Shown in pieces: positions 1 to 5,935 of a stretch of 6,474 nucleotides of DNA. The number at the start of each line of letters is the position of its first letter. Position 1 is the stretch's first letter. The stretch is from an uncultured bacterium (GTDB lineage Bacteria > Actinomycetota > UBA4738 > HRBIN12): NCBI GenBank assembly GCA_937881155.1, contig CALGFI010000003.1, forward strand, positions 1 through 6,474, given 5' to 3'. Under the pieces are notes generated by a model. That model saw only the letters and a list, made by a program, of their open reading frames with translations. It searched no databases and was not told the origin of the DNA. The translations under genes were made by a program, and so were the position numbers.

Positions 1-7
1 AAGGAGG
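1..7 (+). promoter_or_regulatory. Shine-Dalgarno site of the VOC gene
   Basis: AAGGAGG lies 4 nt before the ATG at 12. It is a near-perfect anti-16S match and fixes that start. This is the strongest ribosome binding site in the window and contrasts with the apparently leaderless starts further on. The promoter itself lies outside the window, so the gene may be the tail of an upstream operon. Confidence 0.85.
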
Positions 8-11
8 CGAG

Positions 12-365
12 ATGAACCTGAACGGCATCCTGATCGGGTCCGAGGACCCGAAGGGTCTGGTCGACTACTACACCAAGTTGTTCGGCGACCCCGGGTGGGG
101 GGGCGGTGACTTCGTCGGGTGGCAGATCGGTACGGGCTCCGTCACCGTCGGACCGCACGACCAGGTGAAGGGGAAGAACGCGCAACCCGGTCGCGTGATC
201 TGGAACATCGAGACCACCGACGTCAAGGGCGAGTTCGACCGGCTCCGCGATGCGGGGGCCACGGTTGTCCAGGAGCCGTACAGCCCTGGCGAGGCCCCCG
301 AGATGTTCATCGCCACGTTCGCCGACCCGGACGGCAACTACTTTCAGCTCATCACGCCGATGTAG
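12..365 (+). CDS. VOC family (glyoxalase/bleomycin-resistance fold) protein
   Basis: This encodes a 117-residue single-domain protein, the usual length for one vicinal-oxygen-chelate domain with two beta-alpha-beta-beta-beta halves. The N-terminal half carries the typical D-Y-Y-T-K-L-F-G helix end (about residues 18-25). The C-terminal half carries the pattern F-A-D-P-D-G-N-Y-F-Q-L-I (about 103-114) that closes most VOC domains. In metal-dependent members the first strand usually has a His and the last strand a Glu. Here those positions look like Gly5 and Gln112, so a metal-independent binding or stress role is more likely than glyoxalase I activity. That is inference from the motif only. The substrate is unknown. 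The start is set by a strong Shine-Dalgarno site. The gene converges on the cyclase-like gene with only 15 nt between the stops. Confidence 0.9.
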   Translation: MNLNGILIGSEDPKGLVDYYTKLFGDPGWGGGDFVGWQIGTGSVTVGPHDQVKGKNAQPGRVIWNIETTDVKGEFDRLRDAGATVVQEPYSPGEAPEMFIATFADPDGNYFQLITPM

Positions 366-380
366 TCCTGGCGTGGCGGC

Positions 381-1157
381 TCATCGTTCCGATCCCTCGC
401 GAGGGCGGACGTCGACGCGTTCGCCCTCGGCCGGCTCCACGGCCTCGTCCGGCGTCTCGTGCTCGAACGTGAGCGCGTACACCTCTTGGCCGCGCGGATA
501 CTCCTTCGTCGGGCGGTGCTCTCGCGTCACGGTGACGCCGAGCCCGGCGTACACCCCGTCCTGTTCCGCCCGAATGCGTTCCCCGAGGAAGATGTTGGCC
601 ATGATCTCGCGCGGCCGGGTCGCGGCATTCACCATGCGCACCGCGCCGACGACGGGCGGGCCGACGACGGTGAGCTCGCCGCCGATCTGCACGAGGTAGC
701 CGGGCCCGGCGTCGAGGCCCATCGACAGCCCGACGCCGCCGGACAGGTTCCGGGAGTTGTTTCGGAAGTCCTCGAGCACACGCCGGTGGAAGAAATCGAT
801 GAGCGACTGAGCGGTGTGCACGATGTTCCCCGCCGCCTGGACGAACGCCTCGTTGTACTCGTCCTCGGGCGCCGTCTGCACCACCCAATAGGCGAGGAAC
901 CCGTCCCCGGTGAACTTGTCGAACCAACCGCCGGGGGATCCGATGCCGCGGCGAACGGCCGTCACGAACTTGTCCATGATGAACGCGAAGCGTTCGAACC
1001 GGACGGCCTCCTTCATCAGCATGGTGGACTCACGGATGTCGGCGGCCATGACGAACATCTGCAGCGGCTCGCCGTCGATGATCGCGTCGAGCAGGTCGTC
1101 GCGTCGGAAGCGCTTCTCCCAGTCGGGGGGCGCGTGCGCCTTGAGGAGATCCCCCAT
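381..1157 (-). CDS. Class III adenylate/guanylate cyclase-like protein
   Basis: This is the last gene of the minus-strand operon: 258 residues from the ATG at 1157, soluble, with no membrane segment. The class III catalytic fold is visible. A-A-D-I-R-E-S-T (residues 38-45) matches the first metal-binding Asp motif (D40). D-K-F-T-G-D-G-F (80-87) holds the second metal Asp (D85) and the Lys (K81) that in adenylyl cyclases contacts adenine. V-V-G-P-P-V-V-G-A-V-R-M (164-175) aligns with the G-D-x-V-N-x-A-x-R-M segment: Arg174 is kept, but Val170 stands where the catalytic Asn is expected, and Thr163 takes the second base-recognition position. It may be a weak or divergent cyclase or a nucleotide-binding pseudo-enzyme. 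The start is uncertain. The ATG at 1157 has GGAG 9 nt upstream; a TTG at 1202 has GAGGAGG 11 nt upstream and would leave a shorter gap to the SRPBCC gene. An ATG at 1298 would overlap that gene by 65 nt and is unlikely. Confidence 0.82.
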   Translation of the reverse strand: MGDLLKAHAPPDWEKRFRRDDLLDAIIDGEPLQMFVMAADIRESTMLMKEAVRFERFAFIMDKFVTAVRRGIGSPGGWFDKFTGDGFLAYWVVQTAPEDEYNEAFVQAAGNIVHTAQSLIDFFHRRVLEDFRNNSRNLSGGVGLSMGLDAGPGYLVQIGGELTVVGPPVVGAVRMVNAATRPREIMANIFLGERIRAEQDGVYAGLGVTVTREHRPTKEYPRGQEVYALTFEHETPDEAVEPAEGERVDVRPREGSER

Positions 1158-1233
1158 GCGCGCTCGCTCCAGGTCGCGTTCGGCTGCGGGTTCCTCGCTC
1201 AAGTCCGGAAAGTCCTCCTCGTGCGAGTGGACC

Positions 1234-1983
1234 CTAGCCGAAGACCTTCTCCAGCCAGGCGCCCCATGCCTCCTCGGCTTCCTTCTGGTCGACTGCATCG
1301 TCGAAGACGTGGTGGCCGACTCCCGTCACGCCACCGAAGGCGGCGATGTGCATGAACCGGTAGATGCCGTCGTCGGTCCGCACGCCGAGGAAGTCGCGCG
1401 ACAGCCAGTCGACGACGCCGTCGAGGACCGGGAGTCCCTCAGGCGTCAGGCGCACCCGATCGCCGAGCGAAGGCGTGCTCTGCAGCCCCAGGGCGCGGTG
1501 GAGCATGGTCCAGGCCTCGTCCCGATTCGGCACAGCGGGACCGAACGCCTCGACGGGCGTCGCCGTGCGGCCGCGGAAGTACGTGAGGTACACGCGGAGC
1601 TTGTCGAAGTACATCGGGTCGCCCTCGGACAGGCCCTCGTACTCGGCCTCCCAGTTCTCGCCGAGGAAGCCGCTGTGCACCCAGCGGACGACCGTGCTGC
1701 CCTTCTCACGCCCCTCGACGATGTACTCGAACGCGTGGAGCGCGCCGTCCGGACCTTCGGGCGTGCGGTAGGCGAGCCGATTCGGCGGCTCCCAGGCCTG
1801 CACCGTCCCTTCCTCGGTTCCGCCTCGCATGATGGTGCGAACGGTGCCGCCCTCCCGCGGCTCGATCTCGTTGCGACCCATGAACCAGGCGTCGACGCCC
1901 GGACCCGTGGCGATCGCGTCCCACACCTCTTCCGGGGTGGCATCGACCTGGAACTCATTGGTGAGCTCGAACGGATGGGCCAT
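1234..1983 (-). CDS. SRPBCC / AHSA1 (START-like) domain protein
   Basis: This encodes a 249-residue cytosolic protein. Residues 1-140 form an SRPBCC fold of the AHSA1 (activator of Hsp90 ATPase homologue 1-like) type. It opens with F-E-L-T-N-E-F-Q-V-D-A-T-P-E-E-V-W-D-A-I (5-24), the usual first strand and helix. It continues through G-G-T-V-R-T (45-50) and the W-E-P-P-N-R-L-A-Y (64-72) strand seen in this family. Residues 150-249 form a C-terminal extension with its own short strands (V-R-T-D-D-G-I-Y-R-F-M-H, 201-212). The fold encloses a deep hydrophobic pocket for lipids, polyketides or other small ligands; the ligand here is unknown. ArsR-type regulator plus AHSA1 gene is a common bacterial pair. 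The start lies 1 nt after the regulator's stop (TGA-G-ATG) with AAAGGAG 7 nt upstream, so the two are translationally coupled. Confidence 0.9.
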   Translation of the reverse strand: MAHPFELTNEFQVDATPEEVWDAIATGPGVDAWFMGRNEIEPREGGTVRTIMRGGTEEGTVQAWEPPNRLAYRTPEGPDGALHAFEYIVEGREKGSTVVRWVHSGFLGENWEAEYEGLSEGDPMYFDKLRVYLTYFRGRTATPVEAFGPAVPNRDEAWTMLHRALGLQSTPSLGDRVRLTPEGLPVLDGVVDWLSRDFLGVRTDDGIYRFMHIAAFGGVTGVGHHVFDDAVDQKEAEEAWGAWLEKVFG

Positions 1984-1984
1984 C

Positions 1985-2593
1985 TCAGGGCTCCTTTCGG
2001 TCGGTGCCGGATTCGTTTTTCACGCTCGGATGCACGGCGACGATCACTCGATGGGACCGCCCGCCGTCGGCGGATTCATCGTGGTATTTGCCGATCAGGC
2101 CGGTGACAGCCGCGGCGAGCTCCTCGGCGAACGCCGCGCGGTCGCGCGCCGACGCGAACCGGACCTCGCCGTCCATCGCGAACGTCGCCAATCGCTTCCG
2201 GGCCTTCGCCGCTCCCACCAGGAGCTCGCCGACGTCGCGGACCAGACGAGACGCGAGCGCGATCATCCAGCGGGCCGAGAGCCGGTCGGGCGAACGCGAC
2301 GGGTCGGGTTGCAAGGCGGCGAGGGCGGTCGGGGAGATCACGTACGACGCGGCCGTGGCGCGCAGGACGCGCTCGGTGACGTTCCCCTTCCTGCGTTCGT
2401 CGACAAGCTCGACGAGCCCGTGACGCTCGAGCGCCTTGAGGTGGTAGTTCACGTTCTGGCGAGGCAGGCCCACCTTCTCGGCGAGCCCGGCCGCCGATCC
2501 GGGCTCGGCGAGCTCGGCGAGCAGCCGCGCCCGGACGGGGTCGAGCGATGCTTCTGCGGCGGCGGGATCGGCGATCACTTCGACGTCGAGCAC
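1985..2593 (-). CDS. ArsR-like winged helix-turn-helix regulator (first gene of SRPBCC operon)
   Basis: This encodes a 202-residue DNA-binding protein. Residues 12-85 form a winged helix of the ArsR/HTH_20 type. L-D-P-V-R-A-R-L-L-A-E-L (17-28) is the first helix. S-A-A-G-L-A-E-K-V-G-L-P-R-Q-N-V-N-Y-H-L (33-52) is the helix-turn-helix, with recognition helix R-Q-N-V-N-Y-H-L-K-A-L. E-L-V-D-E-R-R-K-G-N-V-T-E-R-V-L (62-77) is the wing. The protein contains no cysteine, so the classical thiol metal site of ArsR/SmtB sensors is absent. The long C-terminal part (100-202, with A-F-A-E-E-L-A-A-A-V-T-G-L-I) probably serves dimerisation or ligand binding. The start is a GTG placed 6 nt after a -10 element. 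An inverted repeat in the promoter suggests autorepression. It is co-transcribed with the SRPBCC gene, whose product or ligand may be part of the same response. Confidence 0.88.
   Translation of the reverse strand: MLDVEVIADPAAAEASLDPVRARLLAELAEPGSAAGLAEKVGLPRQNVNYHLKALERHGLVELVDERRKGNVTERVLRATAASYVISPTALAALQPDPSRSPDRLSARWMIALASRLVRDVGELLVGAAKARKRLATFAMDGEVRFASARDRAAFAEELAAAVTGLIGKYHDESADGGRSHRVIVAVHPSVKNESGTDRKEP
1991..1997 (-). promoter_or_regulatory. Shine-Dalgarno site of the SRPBCC gene, inside the regulator's end
   Basis: AAAGGAG on the minus strand is followed by 7 nt and then the ATG at 1983. It overlaps the Lys-Glu codons near the end of the regulator gene. Together with the TGA-G-ATG junction it indicates reinitiation or coupling within one transcript. 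Confidence 0.75.
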
Positions 2594-2599
2594 GAACCA

Positions 2600-2629
2600 A
2601 TCCTATGAACCGACAACATTTTTTGTCAA
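2600..2629 (-). promoter_or_regulatory. Promoter of the regulator-SRPBCC-cyclase operon
   Basis: On the minus strand a perfect -35 TTGACA (2629-2624), an 18-nt spacer and a -10 TAGGAT (2605-2600) are visible. The predicted transcription start, about 7 nt downstream, falls on the G of the GTG start at 2593, implying a leaderless message. A caveat is that AGGA within the -10 could also act as a Shine-Dalgarno site 7 nt before the GTG. Confidence 0.7.
2612..2627. promoter_or_regulatory. Inverted repeat, candidate operator of the operon regulator
   Basis: GACAA-(6 nt)-TTGTC forms a 16-bp dyad overlapping the -35 box and the promoter spacer. Its placement fits a site where a dimeric winged-helix repressor would block RNA polymerase. 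That the adjacent regulator binds it is inferred from position and symmetry only. Confidence 0.5.
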
Positions 2630-2657
2630 GACGGGAAATCTCGTCGGAGAACGCCGC

Positions 2658-4004
2658 TTATCGCGGCTCTACCTCGACCTGCAGGGATTCGCCGCCGGTG
2701 ACGGAGATCCGAGCCAGGCCGACCTCACTGCCGTCGACCGCGGCCCCGACCTCGGACGGGATGATGCGGAGCTCGGTGATGCCTTCGGCGACCTGGACGT
2801 GGATCCGTCCCGGCTCCGGATACGGCTCGGGGCGCAGCCCTCCGTAGTAGAAGGCGAGGATGTCGGCGGCCGACAGGCCCCGCAGCGCCTTGCCGTACGC
2901 GCCCCACTGCACCATCCCCGCGCCGTGGCCCCATCCACGCCCCGAGACGATCAACGCGCCGCGCTCGGACGACGCGCTCAGCCATCGAGACGGGATCGTC
3001 GTCGGGAGGGGCGAGCCGAACCTGCTCGGCGGCGGATAGTTGGCGGGTTCCAGGCACGGCGCCCACGCGTTGATCGCGTCGCGGAACGTGCTCGACTCGA
3101 TCGACTGCGTCCGTGCGTGGCTCGAGACGACGAACCTGCCGTCGGTGAATCGCACGTTCGTGACCGGACGTGAACGGGGCCATTCGCCCGCAGCCGCGAG
3201 GAACGTCGCGACATCGTCGAAGGGCAGGCGAACGCGCCACGTCGACGTCGGCGAGGCACCGTCGTCGTTCTCGACGACAGGACGGAGATAGGGGAGCGGC
3301 GAGCTGCCGAACACGTCCTCGTTGCCGTAGGTCTGCCCGTTCGAGGTGGAGAAGTACACCGTCGTGGCCGGCCGTCCCTCGAAGAGCAGGACCAGACCCG
3401 AGGTCTGGCGAACGGCTCGGTACCAGCGCCGAACGTTCGGCTCGAACGGAACGGGGATGCCTCGGTACACCTGACACGCGGTCGTTGCACAGATCGGCGT
3501 CTCGAGCGTCTCGCCCTCTTGCCCGCTCCACCCCGTCGTCGCCAACGCGTAGCTACGCGCCGCGATGGCCTGCGCCTTTAGCGCCTCGCGCGGCCAGGAA
3601 GGCGGTACCTCGGCGATGCCCTGGAGGTACTCCTGGAACGGCAGCGTGACGACCAACCTCAGCGTTCCGTCGTCGGAGCGACGCACCAGGAGCGTGCCGG
3701 GATAACGAGCGAGCAATCGCCTCGGTTCGGGATCGACGCACGGAGAGGCGACGTGCGGGTATCCACCTCGGAGGAGCAGCGAACCGCCCCCGGGCCCGAC
3801 GATTCGAACGGAATCTGGGTCCATCGGGACGCGCGCGTTCGGCGAAGGCGAGCTCGGCGAGTTGACGGACGCTGAGGGCGGGCTCGCCGACGACGTCGAA
3901 CCCGGTGTTCGCCTCGTCCGATCCGCCGGACCGGGCTGGGTGCACGCCGCGAGCACGAGGATCGCCACGGTGGCGGCGACGAGCGGGCGCATCCGCACGA
4001 CCAC
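2658..4004 (-). CDS. SpoIID/LytB-domain lipoprotein (putative lytic transglycosylase)
   Basis: This encodes 448 residues from a GTG at 4004. A lipoprotein signal comes first: basic start, hydrophobic run (8-20) and lipobox L-A-A-C with Cys21. A Pro/Ser/Thr-rich flexible linker follows (about 24-60). The SpoIID/LytB domain begins near 100. It contains Q-E-Y-L-Q-G-I-A-E-V-P (124-134), whose Glu132 aligns with the catalytic Glu of SpoIID, then W-P-R-E-A-L-K-A-Q-A-I-A-A-R-S-Y (137-152) and Y-F-S-T-S-N-G-Q-T (218-225). The C-terminal signature G-R-G-W-G-H-G-A-G-M-V-Q-W-G-A (355-369) is also present. Cys172 and Cys177 flank a T-T pair before Q-V-Y. SpoIID cleaves peptidoglycan strands freed of stem peptides. 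The same domain occurs in non-sporulating bacteria, where it is thought to remodel the wall, so sporulation need not be invoked. An ATG at 3992 is the alternative start and keeps the whole signal peptide. Confidence 0.9.
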   Translation of the reverse strand: MVVRMRPLVAATVAILVLAACTQPGPADRTRRTPGSTSSASPPSASVNSPSSPSPNARVPMDPDSVRIVGPGGGSLLLRGGYPHVASPCVDPEPRRLLARYPGTLLVRRSDDGTLRLVVTLPFQEYLQGIAEVPPSWPREALKAQAIAARSYALATTGWSGQEGETLETPICATTACQVYRGIPVPFEPNVRRWYRAVRQTSGLVLLFEGRPATTVYFSTSNGQTYGNEDVFGSSPLPYLRPVVENDDGASPTSTWRVRLPFDDVATFLAAAGEWPRSRPVTNVRFTDGRFVVSSHARTQSIESSTFRDAINAWAPCLEPANYPPPSRFGSPLPTTIPSRWLSASSERGALIVSGRGWGHGAGMVQWGAYGKALRGLSAADILAFYYGGLRPEPYPEPGRIHVQVAEGITELRIIPSEVGAAVDGSEVGLARISVTGGESLQVEVEPR

Positions 4005-4011
4005 GGTGCCC

Positions 4012-4020
4012 ACGCTATCA
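4012..4020 (-). promoter_or_regulatory. Extended -10 promoter element of the SpoIID-domain gene
   Basis: TGATAGCGT on the minus strand combines a TGN extension with a TANNNT -10 (TAGCGT, 4017-4012). The predicted start of transcription falls at about 4005-4004, on a GTG in frame with the gene. I see no convincing -35 at 17-19 nt, so the call rests on the extended -10 and its position. Confidence 0.45.
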
Positions 4021-4083
4021 ACGAGCTCCCCGGCGGGATCGACGGCCAAGGGGCGACCCTCTTCCCGCAGCTACACGCCGAGA

Positions 4084-4112
4084 TTGCGAAACGACCCTTT
4101 CGAAAGTATCCT
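4084..4112 (+). promoter_or_regulatory. Promoter of the regulator-MFS operon
   Basis: TTGCGA (4084-4089), a 17-nt spacer and TATCCT (4107-4112) form a well-spaced housekeeping-type promoter. The ATG at 4120 begins 7 nt after the -10 and there is no Shine-Dalgarno sequence, so the message is predicted to be leaderless. Confidence 0.65.
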
Positions 4113-4117
4113 TTCGA
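4087..4117. promoter_or_regulatory. Multi-half-site CGAAA/TTTCG operator
   Basis: Alternating half-sites CGAAA (4087-4091), TTTCG (4098-4102), CGAAA (4101-4105) and TTTCG (4112-4116) create a perfect 10-bp palindrome CTTTCGAAAG (4097-4106). They also create an inverted pair CGAAAG-TATC-CTTTCG (4101-4116) and two direct copies of CCTTTCGA 14 nt apart. The array covers the promoter spacer and -10. It is a strong candidate binding site for the winged-helix protein encoded directly downstream; binding is inferred. Confidence 0.6.
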
Positions 4118-4119
4118 TC

Positions 4120-4695
4120 ATGGCGGCAGAACCGAGCACACTCCGGCTCACCGAGCCGGCCCAGATGCGGGCGCTCGCCCACCCGCTGCGCCTGCGCCTC
4201 CTGGGTCTTCTGCGGGCCGACGGCCCGGCGACGGCCACGGCGCTGAGTGAACGACTCGGCGTGTCCCCGGCGCTCGCCAGCTACCACCTTCGTCAGCTCG
4301 CCGATCGGGGGTTCATCGAGGAGGCCCCCGACCTTGCCCGAGACGGCAAGGAACGGTGGTGGCGCTCGTCCCACGAGCGGACGAGCTGGTCCACGGTCGA
4401 GTTCCTCGACTCCCCGGAGCGCGTCGCCGCCGAGCAGGCCTTCGGCCGCGAGATCGTCCGAGCGCAAGCGAACCACGCGATGGAGTGGGTCACGGGCACC
4501 CACACGTGGCCCGCCGAATGGGTGGACGCCGCCGACATGAGCGACTGGATCCTCGAGCTCACGCCCGAGGAGCTGCGCGAGCTTCGCGACGAGCTGCACG
4601 AGGTGATCGCGCGCCGCCGCGCCGGGCGCCATCCGGGTTCGGAACGCGTCGCCGCCGTCGTCCACCTGTACCCCCGCCGCCGGGGGACGAAATGA
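4120..4695 (+). CDS. ArsR-like winged helix-turn-helix regulator (MFS operon)
   Basis: This encodes 191 residues. The N-terminal winged helix (about 12-85) has the family's opening A-Q-M-R-A-L-A-H-P-L-R-L-R-L-L (14-28). A helix-turn-helix follows, T-A-T-A-L-S-E-R-L-G-V-S-P-A-L-A-S-Y-H-L (38-57), then a recognition helix ending L-R-Q-L-A-D-R-G-F-I. The wing strand is K-E-R-W-W-R-S-S-H (77-85). There is no cysteine, so metal sensing through the ArsR ELCVCDL-type site is excluded. The C-terminal half (95-191) contains an A-F-G-R-E-I-V-R-A-Q helix and an acidic helix E-L-T-P-E-E-L-R-E-L-R-D-E-L (146-159), probably for dimerisation or effector binding. The start is the ATG just after the promoter -10; the frame is open further upstream, but nothing there supports a start. 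Its stop overlaps the MFS start by ATGA, so it most likely represses that exporter. Confidence 0.88.
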   Translation: MAAEPSTLRLTEPAQMRALAHPLRLRLLGLLRADGPATATALSERLGVSPALASYHLRQLADRGFIEEAPDLARDGKERWWRSSHERTSWSTVEFLDSPERVAAEQAFGREIVRAQANHAMEWVTGTHTWPAEWVDAADMSDWILELTPEELRELRDELHEVIARRRAGRHPGSERVAAVVHLYPRRRGTK

Positions 4696-5924
4696 ACGCG
4701 CGCGGACGCGCGCCGCTCCTCGCTCTGTTCGCGGCCAACGCCGTCTCGCTCACCGGAAACGTCGCCGCGCTGGTCGCCATCCCGTGGTTCGTGCTCCAGA
4801 CGACCGGAAGCGCAACGAAGACGGGCATCACGGCGTTCGCCGGGCTGCTCCCGGTCGTCCTCTCCGGTCTGTTCGGCGGGGCACTCGTCGACCGTCTCGG
4901 CTACCGCCGGACGAGCATCGTCGCGGACGTCGCGAGCGCGGTGGCCGTTGCCGCCATCCCGCTGCTGCACTCGACGGTGGGGCTGGAGTTCTGGCAGCTC
5001 GTCGCGCTGGTTTTCCTGGGCGGCCTGCTCGACGCGCCGGGCGGAACGGCTCGCGCGGCGTTGCTGCCCGACGTCGCCGCGCGCGCCGGATGGAGCTTCG
5101 AGCGCGCGACCGGGGCGACCGCGGTGGTCGAACGGTTCTCGCGCCTCGCCGGTGCTCCCCTCGCCGGCGTTCTCATCGCGGCGACCGGAGAGACGAACGT
5201 CCTGTGGATCGACGCCGGGTCGTTCCTCGTGTCGGCGGCGCTCGTCGCGGTGGGCGTTCCACGACCGGCCGTCGAACGCGAGGCGAGGAAGACGTCGTAC
5301 CGCCGAGAGCTCCGCGAGGGCTACGCGTTCCTGCGCGCCGACCGCACCCTGGCCGTGCTGGTCTTCATCGTGAGCCTGACGAACCTGTTCGACGCCGTCG
5401 CCATGATCGCGCTCCCGGTCCTCGCGCACGACGTGTACGAGAGCGCGCTCAGCCTCGGACTCATGACGGCGGCGGGCGGCGCCGGCTCGGTGCTCGGCGC
5501 GCTGGCCTTCGCGGCGATCGGGCACCGGTTGTCGCGCCGAGCCGTGTTCACGTGGGGGTTCATCTTGGTCACCGTCTCGTTCCCCGTCGCCGCGTTCTTT
5601 CCGCCGCTGATGGTGTTGCTGGTCGCGAAGACGATCTCGGGTCTCGCATCCGGCCCGCTGAACCCGGTGATCGACACGGTGTTCATGGAACGCGTGCCGG
5701 CCGGGATGCGCGGCCGCGTGTTCGGCGTGACGCAGGCCGCCGCGTGGGTGGCGATCCCACTCGGGGTTCTGGTCGCGGGCGCCGTGATCGAGGCGATCGG
5801 TCTTCGCGCGACCCTGCTTCTCAGCGGCGCCGCATATCTCACGATCACCATCGGAGCACGGTTCAGCACCGCCCTTCGTGATCTCGACCGCCGGCCGGAA
5901 CTGGCCTCGGAGGAGGCGGCGTAG
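4692..5924 (+). CDS. MFS transporter, probable drug/metabolite exporter
   Basis: This encodes a 410-residue integral membrane protein with hydrophobic segments spread over its length, consistent with the 12-helix major facilitator fold. Clear ones lie at about 9-35, 45-64, 76-92, 101-118, 152-165, 171-190, 219-243, 254-276, 285-302, 304-322, 344-368 and 372-390. MFS motif A is present between helices 2 and 3: G-G-A-L-V-D-R-L-G-Y-R-R (62-73), with Asp67 and Arg68. A related R-M/G-R-V-F-G-V segment occurs in the second half (339-345). Overall it resembles the EntS/multidrug group of proton-driven exporters. The substrate cannot be read from sequence. It starts within the regulator's stop codon (ATGA), with a GGGGA stretch 4 nt upstream, so expression depends on the regulator transcript. 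The next gene starts 11 nt after its stop. Confidence 0.9.
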   Translation: MNARGRAPLLALFAANAVSLTGNVAALVAIPWFVLQTTGSATKTGITAFAGLLPVVLSGLFGGALVDRLGYRRTSIVADVASAVAVAAIPLLHSTVGLEFWQLVALVFLGGLLDAPGGTARAALLPDVAARAGWSFERATGATAVVERFSRLAGAPLAGVLIAATGETNVLWIDAGSFLVSAALVAVGVPRPAVEREARKTSYRRELREGYAFLRADRTLAVLVFIVSLTNLFDAVAMIALPVLAHDVYESALSLGLMTAAGGAGSVLGALAFAAIGHRLSRRAVFTWGFILVTVSFPVAAFFPPLMVLLVAKTISGLASGPLNPVIDTVFMERVPAGMRGRVFGVTQAAAWVAIPLGVLVAGAVIEAIGLRATLLLSGAAYLTITIGARFSTALRDLDRRPELASEEAA

Positions 5925-5927
5925 ACT
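5922..5927 (+). promoter_or_regulatory. Possible -10 element of the CDGSH-like gene, overlapping the MFS stop
   Basis: TAGACT fits TANNNT and lies 8 nt before the ATG at 5936, which has no nearby Shine-Dalgarno sequence (GGAGGAGG at 5909-5916 is about 20 nt away). The TAG stop of the MFS gene forms its first three bases. No good -35 is visible, so read-through from the MFS gene is equally possible. Confidence 0.35.
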
Positions 5928-5935
5928 CGGCCGTC

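Larger units (their letters stand above)
4005..4119. other. Divergent intergenic promoter region
   Basis: These 115 bases separate two divergent transcripts: the SpoIID-domain lipoprotein gene to the left and the regulator-MFS operon to the right. They contain the two promoters and the CGAAA/TTTCG half-site array described separately. The array sits close to the rightward promoter and about 70 bp from the leftward -10, so direct control of the lipoprotein gene by the regulator is less likely than control of its own operon. Confidence 0.7.

Noticed and set aside
394..405. Perfect 12-bp palindrome CCCTCGCGAGGG near the end of the cyclase-like gene
   Set aside because: I considered it as a shared terminator for the convergent genes, but it has no loop and no T-tract on either side and lies inside coding sequence. 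It could be chance at high GC.
1155..1298. Longer version of the cyclase-like gene starting at the ATG at 1298
   Set aside because: It would overlap the SRPBCC gene by 65 nt with an Arg-rich, out-of-frame-looking N-terminus. The ATG at 1157 or TTG at 1202 is more plausible.
910..2106. Long plus-strand open frame (about 398 codons) across the SRPBCC and cyclase genes
   Set aside because: It is antisense to two well-supported genes, has low-complexity Arg/Ala/Val-rich translation, no ribosome binding site and no domain.
2653..2667. Short hairpin GCCGC-TTATC-GCGGC across the SpoIID gene's stop codon
   Set aside because: The stem is only 5 bp and no T-run follows on the minus strand, so it does not meet the pattern of an intrinsic terminator.
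3862..4119. Upstream extension of the second ArsR-like regulator
   Set aside because: The frame is open but runs through the SpoIID gene's signal peptide region in antisense and through the promoter. The winged-helix homology begins just after the ATG at 4120.
4293..5525. Long open frame on the minus strand (about 410 codons) opposite the MFS and regulator genes
   Set aside because: Its translation is rich in Arg, Glu, Asp and Gly with no recognisable domain, and it lies antisense to a clear membrane protein gene. Long antisense frames are expected at this GC content.
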